A stretch of 64,000 nucleotides of DNA, taken from contig NC_051084.1 of NCBI RefSeq assembly GCF_004664715.2, forward strand, positions 59,577,334-59,641,333. Direction: 5' to 3'. A program made the translations under genes and the position numbers. Below are positions 22,437 through 34,247 of the stretch, piece after piece (the first letter of the stretch is position 1; each line of letters opens with the position of its first letter). The stretch is from Peromyscus leucopus. Taxonomy: Eukaryota > Chordata > Mammalia > Rodentia > Cricetidae. Below the pieces are notes generated by a model. The model was not told where the DNA came from. It saw only the letters and a program-made list of their open reading frames with translations, and made no database searches.

Positions 22437-22815
22437 ATATGTGTGTGCGTGCATGCGTGTGTATGTGTCTGTGTGTGTGTGTGTGTGTATGTATGATGTA
22501 TATATGTACAAATCCATAAACCCACTTGTGGGCATGCCACAGGGGTTCTGAAATCAGAATTTGTTGTCTTTCTCAGATGGTTCTTTATATTTTAAGGCAG
22601 GACTTATCACTGGACCTGAAACCCATTGCTTTGACTAGGCTGACCAGCTGATTTAGCAGCAGGGATATGCCTGTTTTCCCTTCTGACAGTTCCTGGGATT
22701 ACACGTTCCTATAAGCCCCACTGGGCTTTTTGCATGGGGTCTGGGGACCCAAACTCAGTTCTTCTGGGTTTCATGTCAACCAGGTACTTCATTAACCAAG
22801 TCTTTTCCCCAGTCT
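22437..22815 (-). repeat. B4-type SINE with TG tail
   Basis: A TG-rich tail (22437-22505) is followed by 'acccacttgtgggcatgcca', 'cactggacctgaaac', 'gactaggctgaccagctga', 'ctgggattacacg', 'tttgcatggggtctggggac' and 'aactcagttcttctgggttt'. This is the reverse order of B4. Confidence 0.7.
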
Positions 22816-22994
22816 GTGAAAAATTTATAGAAATATAAATATTCCTAAATTTATTGGATGACATTTTTATGGGAAACTGGTGAATCTTTTCTGGTCATGT
22901 TTATGTTTATTTATTTGGGTGAGTGTCCTGTAAATTGAAACTTCATGTTAAATACATGCTTTACAGTGAGCTATGTCCATAAATTTTATAATGG

Positions 22995-23100
22995 TTCTGT
23001 TTTCTTGTTTTGGTGTTGCTCAAACTCCTGGATTCAAGCTATTCTCCTGCCTCCGCCTCTAGGGTAGCTGGGATTATTCATGTGCCAGTATGCCTGGTTC
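22995..23100 (-). repeat. Old 7SL-derived monomer
   Basis: 'ctcaaactcctggattcaag', 'ctattctcctgcctccgcct' and 'ctagggtagctgggattatt' match the antisense of an early 7SL SINE monomer. Confidence 0.6.
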
Positions 23101-23149
23101 TGATTCACTTACTTTTAACAATTATATTAAATTATTTGTGTTCCCACTC

Positions 23150-23318
23150 ACCTAAGAGCTATATTCATGTGTTTTTGCATATGGGGTGTGTGTGCATGCC
23201 ACAGTGCACCTGTGGAGGTCAGTGGATAACTGAAATCAGTTCTCTCCTACCACCATGTGGGCCCAGGATTGAACTCAGGCTTGGCAGCAAGCACCTGAGC
23301 CATTTCCCCAGCCCGGAA
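23150..23318 (-). repeat. B3-type SINE
   Basis: 'tcagttctctcctaccacca', 'tgtgggcccaggattgaact', 'caggcttggcagcaagcacc' and 'gagccatttccccagcccgg' are the antisense of the B3 head. Confidence 0.8.
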
Positions 23319-23459
23319 TAGCTTATTTTTAAAGTTTATTTTTAAGTAACACAATGATTTTGTCTTTGCTTCTACCCAGTTCCTTTCCACCATGTATTTT
23401 TGCTTGTAGTATATTTTTGTTGTTGTTTCTAATTGTCTAAAAAATTTGGACTTTTTTAA

Positions 23460-23585
23460 TTAAAATAGTTCATCAATATCACTTTCCCCCTTCCCTTTCC
23501 TCCTTCCAACTCCTCTCAGGTCTCCTCCCTCAACCCCTCCCATATCCCAGCCCACTCTCAACTGAGGCTTCTTTTTCTTTTATTA
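23460..23585 (-). mobile_element. L1 3'-end tail, minus-oriented part
   Basis: The pyrimidine-rich run 'ttcccccttccctttcctcc' and following sequence are the antisense of an L1 polypurine tract. A TTTTTAATT run lies on its 3' side at about 23455. Orientation flips at about 23600. Confidence 0.5.
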
Positions 23586-23604
23586 TTACTATTGCATGCA
23601 GAGA

Positions 23605-23830
23605 GAGGAGGTCGAAGTTTTCTCAGGGTTCTACCCCTAGACAATGAACTACTGGGAGAGGGAGAATTAGCCTCTCCAAGGAATGAGGCTCCTTATTGGT
23701 TGTTCAATACAAAGCCATCAGCCCTGAAACCACATACACACTAACAACAACAACAACAACAAAACGAATTGTTTTGTTTCAGCAGGTTGTATTTGCATGG
23801 TTGTGCTTGCTGTACACTTTTATAGCAGAT
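23605..23830 (+). mobile_element. L1 3' UTR fragment, opposite orientation
   Basis: 'gacaatgaactactgggaga', 'gggagaattagcctctccaa', 'ttggttgttcaatacaaagc', 'ccctgaaaccacatacac' and 'cagcaggttgtatttgcatg' match the sense L1 3' UTR. It corresponds to the part just upstream of the tail at 23460-23585, so the pair fits one L1 with an inversion. An internal (CAA)n at 23742-23762 is included. Confidence 0.6.
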
Positions 23831-26274
23831 GATAGTACCTTTAATTTATACTTGTAAATCATTGATGTGCCTCTTCTCTTAGGTTATTTCCCTTTACTCT
23901 TATATTTTGACATTCCTGTCCAGTTATTTTCTGATTCAGAGAAAAGTATTTGTACAGAGTATAATTTTATTATGAAAAAATATCTCTTTAGAAGTCTCAA
24001 TATTACCACCTCCATCCACTCTTTCTTCTACAGTTTTACACAATCTTTTTATGAATCGCACAGCATCCTTTTGTTATCTTTCTTTTGTTTTAAAACCAGC
24101 ATAAACCTTGTAATAATAACACGCTGAGTACTAATCAGAAAAAGGAGTAACCATTGACTCCTACATGTAATTTGTTATTAGTTATGTTTTTGTATTTATT
24201 GAGTGGTAATAAAGTTATTTTATCTGCAATAATATCACATTTTAATGCAGGTGAGGATGTTTTGAAAACTATATGTATGTACTCAAATCAAAAAAACATT
24301 TTTCTCTAGATTATCTGTTTATGAAAGGAGCTATTTCCATGAAGTCTTTTGTTTTGCTGCAGCCAGGGTGACTCAGGAAGACACTTCCCTAAAGTAATCT
24401 ACCCACCCCCTTCCTTACAACAGTGGAGATCATATTCATAGGCAGGTATGCCATATGTAAGGAAAATTTTTATCACATTTATTTCTTTTTATTGACATTT
24501 AATGGTGAGAAGATACAGTGATACTTTTAACTTTATTGTTATTTCATTTTTTTGGCCACAGATATATTGTAACTATATCTTGGAAATAATATGTAAAACA
24601 GATGGAAGCATATTGTGCATTGTTAGGCAATTGACACCTTGAGAATGACAAGGCAAGAGGCAGAGAGGCCTTCCGTGTGTTCTTTCATCAATGTTTCTTT
24701 GTGTCACCAAATTGAAGGCATAGAATGAGTCATCTTTCTCAGAACCTCTGTGATCATTGTACGCACAGTGCTAATCTGGACTTGCTATAGGCCAAGCTTC
24801 TAAAACTATGAGCATTGAAGGGCTGACACCTGCCTTTACCAAATCATCCAGGAGACCTGACCTGCAGGGCAGCTTCCAGTTGTCATTGCTGTGGCTTTCA
24901 CATGTTCATCTATGCTTACTCACCCTACTAAGATAGATGTTAAACAAAATGTTATAGAGGACAAGAGAACTATGGTTCTTCAAGTTTATATCTAGCTCTG
25001 TATGAGAACAAAAACCCTACATATCAGGTTCCAGTAGAAATGGAGCTTTAAACAGATTTTAAAAGACCATGTCAATATCCTTTAGTACTGAAAGCATGGC
25101 ACTGACCTTATAGACAGATGATATAGTTGTGGCCCTATAGTAGAATTTGTGAAACACAAATGCTATCCTTCTTAAAAAATTGTATGTGGTCTCCTACCTG
25201 CTAGTCAATTTAAATTACTAAAGCCTTAATTTATTCTCAGGGCTTTAGGATTAAAAGTATTGATAATTAAAAACTGGATTTATATTCTCAGCCCAAATCT
25301 TGACTGGATCTCAGAAGGTGATAAGGTAGCTTTGGTGACTCCAGAATCCCATTTGTGTGCTTCTGTTATCCTTATTCTATGAACTGTGTATTCATGATGA
25401 CCTATGAAAGTCTTATAAAAATGCAAGACTCTTCCTTGAGAGATTTGTATGTCATTAAGCAATACTGAGATCTCTGGTTTAATCTGTAAACTGAAAATGT
25501 TGAAGAACTTTCAAAAGTTCAGAATTTCAAAATTCTGGAATATTAAATTTACAATCAAGAGGAAAAAAATTTAAATGTTCTTATGTAATACTAGTGAAAA
25601 TTGTGACAAGACTGAGAAAAATTTGCATATAAAAGGGAGGAATATACACAAAATGAATATGCCACATGCCAATAATTTCAGTTTTGTAATTCCTGCCAAT
25701 TCTGCCATTCTGGAATATTCGGATACAAGTATTTCTGTTTTGTTCCATTCAGTTATGCTTATTATTCATTTATCCTCTCTGTAAATATTCATTTACCCAT
25801 TCAACAGCTGTTTTTTTATGTCTGCTGTAAAAGGAAGCATTCATGTGCCATTGCAGATTCTTTAACTTTAGATATTTTTCTACATGTTAATATAACATGC
25901 AGAAAATTGTAAAGTCTGAACTGAGTTTTCTAAAACATATGAATGACTCAGATGTTTAGAAGAGAATGGTGTGCCCACTGCCTGCCATTCTTCCCATTTC
26001 CACCTGCCAAATGTCTCCTGGCCAATCTCCTGAAGGTTTTTTATTTGTTTCCAAAATACCTGGGTATAATGGGGGAAGGTAATTTAAATTATAGAGCAGA
26101 GGTTGAGAGAGACAATATTGGCATAAACTATTGAAGCTGGCACTCTGTTTCATCAGAGAATGGATGTGAATGTATCCAGAAGTTGAAATGAAGAATCCCA
26201 AATAAAAATACATATTTTGCATAGGTTTGTCCTTACAACTTTTCTTTCTTTTGTGGTAAAAGCACAGCTTGAAT

Positions 26275-26275
<1 letters not shown>
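23831..26275. other. Long unassigned AT-rich stretch
   Basis: About 2.4 kb without a recognisable gene, SINE, LTR or L1. Open frames are at most 90 codons. Confidence 0.45.

Positions 26276-26321
<46 letters not shown>
26276..26321. repeat. (GT)n microsatellite
   Basis: About 21 nearly pure GT units, which create Val-Cys and Thr-His frames on the two strands. Confidence 0.95.
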
Positions 26322-26322
<1 letters not shown>

Positions 26323-26924
26323 TGCAGGAGCACAGAATTTTGATCCCCACCCCCTTTCCCATATGGAACAAATGTCTAGAAGAGCTAAAATGTTTTGCTG
26401 CATGCCATTTTAAACTTGGTGACATTAAAATATTTTATTCATTTCACCACATTTATGGTAAGTCTTTGCTTTAAGAAAATCCATGTATATTGAACAGTAG
26501 CACAAGATGTAACACTAGAAATAAACGTATGAAGTAATATGTTTTAATAAACTCAAAAGTCAGTCCTTTATGTCTAAACTTTGGAACCCAAGTCTTTTTT
26601 TAGGTTCCTCCTACTCTAAGGCTGTACATTTGTCATCTACATTTCATTGTTTATGTGTTTATTTTGGGAATGCAGTATTTGGAAAACTGGAATCTGCTTT
26701 AGGAATGTGATGTGAGAATTCCATCACAAAGTAAACACTGAAGTCAAGTGCCATTTATTTTTCACACATCTTTTATTGAATTCTATATTTTTGGATATTA
26801 CCTTTTAGGGAGATTGCAATGAACAGAACAGGATATAAAACATAAACCAAGTGTCAACAAAAATTCATGCTTCAAATTATGGTAAAAGTTTAAAAATTAG
26901 AATTGATTATTACATAGTCTTAAA
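26322..26924. other. Unassigned AT-rich stretch
   Basis: No gene or repeat recognised. Confidence 0.4.
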
Positions 26925-27374
26925 CATTTTATTAGTTCTCTGCGAATGTTGTACAGTGTGTTTTGATCAAATTCACTCCTCCTCCAGTTCTTCCTAGATC
27001 TACTCTCCCTTTCCACCCAACTTTATATTCTCTCTCAAAAAACAAACAACAAACAAACAAACACCTCAGGTACAGTCTGTGCTGCCCATGTATTCTTTGA
27101 CATGTGGCATTCCATTGAAGTATGGTTGACTTACCAAGGTCTATACTCTTAAAATAAACAAACAAACAAACAAAAACAACTGACTCCCCTTCTTGCAGCA
27201 TCTAGTAGTTGCCAATAGATGCTTGAGTAGGAGTGAGACTTCATGCATATAGTTCTTTCCATGTTAGGATTTGAGCTGGGCTTGAGAATGCGCAGGTCTT
27301 GCACGCTGTTACAATTACTGTAAGTTCATATGTGTAACTGTCTTGCTATATCTGAAAGATGCTATTCTTGTAGT
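26925..27374 (-). mobile_element. L1 3' UTR fragment
   Basis: The antisense blocks are 'gttttgatcaaattcactcc', 'cagttcttcctagatctac', 'gtctgtgctgcccatgtatt', 'atggttgacttaccaaggtc', 'ctgactccccttcttgcagc', 'gcaggtcttgcacgctgtta', 'gtgtaactgtcttgctatat'. This is the same L1 3' UTR subtype that runs forward at 14345-14800. Two CAAA microsatellites lie inside. Confidence 0.8.
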
Positions 27375-27510
27375 CCTTTCTTTCTTTTCTCTCTTTCTTT
27401 CTCTCTTTCTTTCTTTCTTTCTTTCTTTCTCTTTCTTTCTTTCTTTCTCTCTCTCTCTTTTCTTTTCTTCCTTCCTTCCTTCCTTCCTTCCTTCCTTCCT
27501 TCCTTCCTTT
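27375..27510. repeat. (CTTT)n/(CCTT)n pyrimidine microsatellite
   Basis: About 136 nt of CTTT with CTCT interruptions, then about 12 CCTT units. Strand asymmetry is complete (polypyrimidine on plus). Confidence 0.97.
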
Positions 27511-27654
27511 TGACTTCAGAATAATGAAGAACTGATAGCTAAAAAACTAAGAATTTTTTCATCCAAAACCAAAGCTGAATATCCTAAGTTATTTGTACGA
27601 TAACTTGTGGGTAATTTTCAGTGTCATGACTTATTTAGCAATTGTATATTGTAG

Positions 27655-27862
27655 TGGGCAGAAAGACAGCTCAATGATTTATTGTTTCTCTTGTAGAGAA
27701 GCCAGATCCAATTCAGAGTACCCACAAGATGGTTTACAGGCAAGCTTAACTCCAATTCCATGGAATGTGTTGACCTCTTCTGGACTTTGAGCACCAGCCA
27801 TATGTACATGCACACAAACATCTCATAGACATAAAATTAATCTAAGAAAATAAAAACAAAGA
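27655..27862 (+). repeat. B2/B3-group SINE
   Basis: 'gggcagaaagacagctcaat', 'gagaagccagatccaattca', 'gagtacccacaagatggttt', 'tgttgacctcttctggact' and a 'cacacaaacatctcatagac' tail with an AATTAATC end follow a diverged B2 order. Confidence 0.65.
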
Positions 27863-29499
27863 CATGTGTAACAGGGTGTTGAACATAGGGCAAGAAAATA
27901 GGTAATTTGTAAATACCTATTTAAAACAGAAAAAAGAATAGAAAACAGCAGACAACAGAAAAAAAGAATTATCTGTACAATTATAATAACTAGCTCATTG
28001 GTAAAATATCAGTTACTCGATTCTTTATTGCTTTTGTAAAAATTATGGCTTATTTTCTCCCTGGCTTCTAACTGTAGCGTTGAACAGAGTCTGTCTACAA
28101 AGATGCACTTACACATCCATTATGCAAAGTTCACAGAATAGAGGAGCTTCATAGAAGGAACTCACTCTTTCAGTCATCACTTCAAATAAACCACATACTA
28201 AAAACAACGTCCATTTGTATCCAGATGGAATCAAGGTGACTCTTCTTCAACAACCGACATAGCATGCCAGTGTTTTATATTCTTCACAGGTCCATTATAT
28301 TTTGCAAGTCCTCACTGAAGTGACTGCCGATAAATATAAACACCTTCAGTTCCGTGCACAAGTTCAATCACAAATTATGCTGTCAAGGATTTCTAGAAGA
28401 CAGAGAAGGAGAAGGAAAATGAGGAAGAAGAAAATAGGGGAAAGAAGGGTGCAGAGAGAAGGGATTGAAGGTAGGAGGGAAAGGAAGTAGAGGAAGGATT
28501 GAAACAGTTTTAGAGGATGCCTCAGAATCCCTGCTCAACCGGTTCCACAGATTTACTTTTTCAGCCAGCTGCACTGAAGGGTAGATCTGGGTAAAGGAGT
28601 CAAGTCACTATGTTCCATAAATTTAAACATGGATATAACCTGATTTGTTTTCAAGACTCTCTGCATCTGTCACCTAGCCCAAAGCATCCCCAGATATTAA
28701 GAATGACTTAGAATTCCTGAACAAAAACAACATAGACTTGTATTATAATACTACCCTCAGTTTTTAGAGCCCATGTAGCAACAATTTCCCCCAGAAAACT
28801 GAATAAAGGGGAAAACCAGGAAAAATACTTGAAGACCAAGTAAAAACCAGGGAGTCAGATGTGTGAGGAGGAAGCTTACAGCATCTGAATAACAGACATC
28901 TCAAAACCGTCAGTCATGAAGCTGCAGTGGTCTTGGTAAACAAAAAGAAAATACAGAGTGAATAGAGTGAAATGGTAAATACAGAGAAGCCAACAAAAAA
29001 GTCAGAAACCTCAAACTTGAAAAGCAGCCTTGGGATGCTAAGTGACAAAGTGTGAGACTAGAAATAAAGTGAGGCCAAGCAGTTGTGGGGAAGACAGACA
29101 GGAAGTTATTTGATCTCTGCTCACATCCATCTGTGGGGAAAGTTACATGGAGTGCTTTGATTTTTATCATCTGTTTGGTTTCCAAAGCACTGCTCTGTTT
29201 TATATCCCTAGGATCCTATTGATTTTGACTAAACCAACCATTTTCAGTCCAAGAAATTGTATTAGACATCTTATAAAACACCACGCTTCGTGCACTGGCC
29301 TCCAAGTCTGATGACGTAAGATGCTAATGGTTGTTCCCTCCTTAGGGTTGGAATACATCGGAGCAGTGGGGAAGAGGGGCGGATGGCTTTCCACACAACA
29401 GTCAAGGACAAATCACACTGAAGGGTAGATCCCATGCCCAGCAGGAGATGGCCAACACAAAATGAATTCAATTCTTTTGAATGACTTTATTTCAAAATG
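27863..29499. other. Unassigned stretch with a polypurine tract
   Basis: No gene recognised. About 105 nt at 28396-28500 are almost pure A/G on the plus strand. The rest shows no named repeat. Confidence 0.45.
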
Positions 29500-29870
29500 C
29501 TTTGTCTGGGCATTTTATTTTAAAACTTATAGGTCCCTTACTTATATATTATAGTTTACAACTTTTCATTTTTATGGAATTTCTATGTGTGTGGATGCAT
29601 GTCTTTGCATCTATATGTTCCTTATGGTTTTTCCTTGGCTCTTTTTTATGTTTGTTTCTTTGTTTTGTCCTATTCTAGTTTGTTTAGTTTTATTTTATCT
29701 TATGCTATTACTATTTTTTTGATGTCTGTTTATTTTCTAATGGGAGAGAGAAAGAAAGAAAGCATGCGGATTTGGGTGAGTGAGGATGTAGGGAGGATCT
29801 TGGAGGAACTGGAGGAAGAGATATATAATCAGAATATATAGTATGAAAAAAATCTATTTTCAATTAAAAA
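29500..29870 (+). mobile_element. L1 3' UTR end
   Basis: 'cttatggtttttccttggct' and T-rich sequence are followed by a purine-rich run ('gagagagaaagaaagaaagc', 'gaggatcttggaggaactgg') and the terminal 'aatcagaatatatagtatga', 'aaaaaaatctattttcaa'. This matches a rodent L1 terminal sequence. Confidence 0.7.
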
Positions 29871-30024
29871 AACTCAAATCTGACCCTAAATATTAACTCG
29901 AGTGATCCTTTTGCATGTCCATCTCCTTCTTAACAGCACAACCAAAGAAGCACAAGATGGCACACATGTACATTTGTAATCTTTACAATCATATTTGCTA
30001 CAGGAAAGCAGGGTGGCCCAGCTT

Positions 30025-30425
30025 CATTTCTGTTGCTGTGATAAAATTACTCTAAGCAAAAGCAACGTAGGGGAGAAAGGGCTTAATCTTAGCTCACAGT
30101 GCTAAGCTACAGCCCCTCATAGCATGGAGGACAAAGTAGTAGGAGATCCAGCTAGGCACATGATATCCACAGCAGAGAGAGAGAGAGAGAGAGAAAAAAT
30201 AAATTTACTCAGCTTGATTTCTCGACTTTTCTACAGCCAGGAGCCCTGTCTAGGGAATGGTGCCACTCACAGTGAGCAGTGTAGTCATACATCAATTTAC
30301 TGAGTCAAAACCATTTCCCACAGGTGTGCCAACGCCCAACCCAATGCAGATAATCCACTATTGAGGCTCTCTTCCCAGGTGATTCCAGGCTGTGTCAAGG
30401 TGACAATTAAAGCTAACTGTCACAC
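30025..30425 (-). repeat. MaLR-like rodent interspersed repeat
   Basis: 'ttctgttgctgtgataaaat', 'aagcaaaagcaacgtagggg', 'agaaagggcttaatctt', 'aatggtgccactcacagtga', 'gccaacgcccaacccaatgc' and 'gtgtcaaggtgacaattaaa' mark the reverse of the 12645-13035 family. A (GA)n lies at 30176-30194. Confidence 0.6.
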
Positions 30426-30979
30426 AGGGTCTTGTCCTTTTTCTACATCCTTGTAAGTTTAGAAATCAGCAGTTGTTAAATATCTATTGAAAGAATATAG
30501 AAGTGAATAAATGTCTCTATTAGATATATGATGTCTGCTGTTAATTATAGAACCACTTAGAATTTTATATATAAATAAAAATTTTATAAGTAAAGCAATA
30601 TCTTAAATTCACAGGGGAAACTGAGTACTCCAATAATCTTGAAATGTAAAGAAATTTCTGTGTATAATTAAATATCTAGCTCTTTGCATTAATACATAAA
30701 TATGTCTTTAATCTATTTAGCTATGTTTGATAACTAATATCTATAGGAAAATTACTCAATGGTGTTATTTTATGTGACTATTTTAAAAGAAATTCAATCA
30801 AAAAGAAGAAAATTTAAATGTTAAATTAAATTCACAAATTTGTAAATTCATAAAACTAATTTTATTTTATCTATCTAAAATGCATTTTGCAGATGAAGAT
30901 ATTTATGATAGAAACATAACCATACTATCATGTAAATGACTTACAAATCGTGTTTCTCCTTTGGGAATACACAGCAGCT
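30426..30979. other. Unassigned AT-rich stretch
   Basis: Strongly AT-rich, with no gene or repeat recognised. Confidence 0.45.
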
Positions 30980-31359
30980 TGTTGTTGAAAGTTTCGGTCC
31001 ACCTGGCCCTGAGGTCCTGACAAATATCTCCCATCCACAGTCCCACAGCTACTTATAAAATAATTATACAGAGGCTTATATTAATTACAAACTGTATGGC
31101 CTATGACTCAAGCTTCTTACTAGCTATATCTTTCATCTTAAATTAAGCCATTTCTATTAATGTATATGTTGCCATGTGACCATGACATTACCGTTCTGCT
31201 AGCCTCTTGTTGCTCCTTGGCCTTCATCCTTCTTCGTCTCTTCTGCTGTTTGAATGTACAGCCTAACCTTATTCTGCCTTGCCATTGACCAAACAGCTTT
31301 ATTTGTCAACCAATGAGAGCAACACATATTCACAGCATACAGGAAGATATCCCACAGCA
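30980..31359 (-). mobile_element. Solo class II-type LTR
   Basis: A 380-bp unit starts TG and ends CA on the plus strand, with 6-nt flanks 'gcagct' (30974-30979) and 'gcaact' (31360-31365) that match at 5 of 6. It shares blocks with the LTRs at 52.6-54.9 kb ('cttatatta', 'aaactgtatggcc', 'ttatttgtcaaccaatgaga', terminal 'cccacagca') but is much more diverged. No internal region is present, so it is a solo LTR left by recombination. Confidence 0.65.
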
Positions 31360-31707
31360 GCAACTGGGCAGGAGGTGAAGAAACCCCTGCTTGGCGGAGA
31401 CTTTCCCTAGCAGAGCACTTAGCTAAGCCATTCAGGTTGTCTGTGGGAATGTGGCATTGATCCTTTTCTCTCATGTTTCAGATCTCTTCTGGATCCTTCA
31501 CCACAACACATGGTTGTGCCCATCTCTTCCTACTGCTTTCTGAAAACCAAGGTTCCTTCAGGAATCATTCTTCATTTCTTTCCATCCTAGAATTAAAAAT
31601 ACTGCAAGGGCAGTTCAAAACTTTTAAGTTAGGATGTCATCTGATTTCCTCACTGCCACCCAGCATGAACCCTCTTTCTCTGATCCATCGTTCGTTACTA
31701 AGCAGCA
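31360..31707. other. Unassigned stretch
   Basis: No gene or repeat recognised. A 79-codon frame at 31473-31712 is without known motifs. Confidence 0.4.
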
Positions 31708-31970
31708 TGTAGCAAAGTGGTTAGAGAAGGGGGCTCTAAAACGCAACAGCACAATTACAGATGCTGTAATTTCACTCTTGCCACTGTGACATTCAATCGT
31801 TATTTCTTTTTTAGCATTGTAATACCTTCATTTGTGTAATAGTTGTAATTATTACACCCCACTCATACGATTGTTGTAGAGGTTATATGAGAGGCTTTGT
31901 GTAAAGAACGTAGAGAGAATAATGCCCATGACTTAGGATGTTCTGAATATAAATAGTTCTTAGCTCTGAT
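31708..31970 (+). repeat. MIR SINE, near full length
   Basis: 'gtagcaaagtggttagagaa' and 'gggggctct' form the tRNA-derived head. 'cattgtaataccttcatttg', 'acgattgttgtagaggttat', 'atgagaggctttgtgtaaag' and 'aacgtagagagaataatgcc' form the conserved core and tail. MIR predates placental radiation, so the preserved length is notable. Confidence 0.75.
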
Positions 31971-33641
31971 TTCCTCTAAACCCACCACGTGAATACTATT
32001 CCTGAAAAGACTGTGTTTTCTTTATCCCACACAATCCCAGTGTACACCTGCTTTCTCAGATAATGATGACTAACATCATGGTTCAACCTCAGGAACCTCC
32101 ACATATGGAAATAGCATCTATGGGTATATTGATGATGCTTTTAGAATTGAAAAACAAACAAACAAACAAACATCTGTAGGTCTTTAAAAAATACTCCTAG
32201 ATACCTTTGTCTTCTGAAATTATCTTTCTTTGGCTTTCATAATTTGAAAAATAATACCCATATCCACTCTAGCTACTATAGACAACCTTCACCTTTCCAT
32301 GGTGGCCTAAGACTTCAAAGAGTGATCTGTTCATGCAGTAGACCAGGTACACAAATATTATACCACTTCAACAGTATTCTGTGATTATTGTGTCCATGAA
32401 CACTAACAATGGACATCTGCACAACATTTAGGAAATATCCACAGCATGCCTCTACTTTTCTATAGACTCTTTGAGTAGTTGGACTTTATTTTCTTCTCCT
32501 AGTCTTTGGTTTCTGTCTTTAAAAATGAAGTATTATTGCTTCAGGGACAAAGCATGACATCCTTAGTAAACAAAAATATAAAGGTACAAAATGCCAAACT
32601 TCAGAGCTGAAGAACAAATCACCCATGTGATTCAAGAATTGCATCTGTCTTCATTGTGACAAAATGCATGAAACTCTCCTTTAATCCTAACCCTACAGCA
32701 CTTGCTTCTTGCATTGTAAAACCTAGAAAACTGAAATTGTGGAGCAACAAAGTGTTAAAACTAAAACATGTATAAAACCAAAATACAATTCTTTGTGTAG
32801 AAATTCTTTTTTTAAGAGAAATGTATAGGTTGTGGCATATTAATTATTCACAGTAGTGGTGACTCCAGATATTTGTTATATACACATTCCATACAGTGCA
32901 TTTTTAGGGGAATAGAATCTTTAATGCATCAACTTAGATCACTCACTTTTGTTTCTCTTAATTTTCTCGAGCAAAACAAGGCCAAGCTAACATGATTTAT
33001 AACTGAGAAAACACAGGAGAAGAACATCACATGACTGTTACTTCAATTCTCCTTCTGTATGTGGTAGCATTTTATGTAAGTCTTATTCACTTGTCATCCC
33101 CGACATGGAGATGACCACTGTGATGGGCTAGTCAGTGTTAAAAATGCATTCTATTCTATTACTCTTCTTGGAGGCCTTCAACATACATTAACATAGTAAC
33201 AGTGAGGAGAATGTTAGACAGTCCTGTTCAAAGACTTGTCACCTTATGCAAACATAATCCCAGAAGCCCCCTAAAGCTGCAAAATATTACCTTTTCAGCC
33301 ATGCTTGTTTTTATATTATTCCAGCATTCTAGTGAAGTCTTGGGTTTTTTTTTCACACAAACTCTTGTAGCTTTTGCTGATATTATTTGTTTATTTGAAT
33401 GAATTTGAGTTTATACTTTTTCAACAGTAAACCTTTTGAAAACAACTCCATGCTTATTTATAATAGCATAATATAATTGTATATAAAGTAACTTGACAGA
33501 AATCATGTGATATATTTTAAAAAATACTTCTCAGGGTATGTGAAATAAACTGACAGGGGTGTGATGAATTTTCAGCCCAAAGTCTGAAGTACTGAACATA
33601 TTTCTGTCAAAAATGATTAGCAATGCTGAACTTTCTGTACT
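31971..33641. other. Unassigned AT-rich stretch
   Basis: No gene or repeat named. A short (CAAA)n lies at 32152-32173. Confidence 0.45.
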
Positions 33642-33792
33642 TTTTTCTTTTCGAGATAATGTTTTCCTATATAGTGCTAGTCGACCTGGAACCCAATTTG
33701 TAGACCACAGTAGCATTGAACTTAGCCTGCCTCTTCCCCTCCAAGTTCAGGATTAAAGTCATATATTACCATTACTTGCCCTGCCCAACAAC
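33642..33792 (-). repeat. Diverged B1 SINE
   Basis: 'ttcgagataatgttttccta', 'gacctggaacccaatttgta', 'gcctgcctcttcccctccaa' and 'aggattaaagtcatatatta' match antisense B1 with many changes. Confidence 0.65.
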
Positions 33793-34100
33793 TTCCTGTA
33801 CTTTCAAGTTATGCAATAAACCTATATTTATCAAACCTATCCAAGTAAGAGGTTGTGCATAAAGTTACAAAGAAACAGTTGTTGAATCCCAAGTTAAAAG
33901 TATGGAAATTCCATTGGGGGTGGGGAGGCACCAGTATGAGTTAAAATGCTGTGAGATGAAAATTAAAGCTGATATTGTGGGAGTCATGCTGGTTAATGGG
34001 GTTCTAAAAAGGGTTAAGGTTAAGATTTGCCTTTTATGACATGCAGAACACAGACTCTAGAGATGAGGCCTAGACAATGAAGAATTAGCTTATTGTTCAG

Positions 34101-34247
34101 TTTTGTTTTGTATGTAATATCTGCATATAAGCCTTATTTCTGAAAAAAATTTTCACTGGGTATATAAATCTGAGTTGATGTTGCTATTTTCTCTTAGTAT
34201 TCTACTGCCATCCTGATCTTAATATTGCAATAGAGAAGTCACATGAC
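34101..34247 (-). repeat. Ancient LINE arm A of inverted pair
   Basis: 'ttgtatgtaatatctgcata', 'ccttatttctgaaaaaaatt', 'ttcactgggtatataaatct' and 'agagaagtcacatgac' resemble an antisense mammal-wide L1M segment. Reverse-complementing 35130-35290 gives nearly the same text, by eye about 80% alike. Confidence 0.6.

Noticed and set aside
25956..26474. His-Thr and Val-Cys rich frames of up to 125 codons
   Set aside because: They come from the GT microsatellite at 26276-26321. The rest of the translation has no motif.
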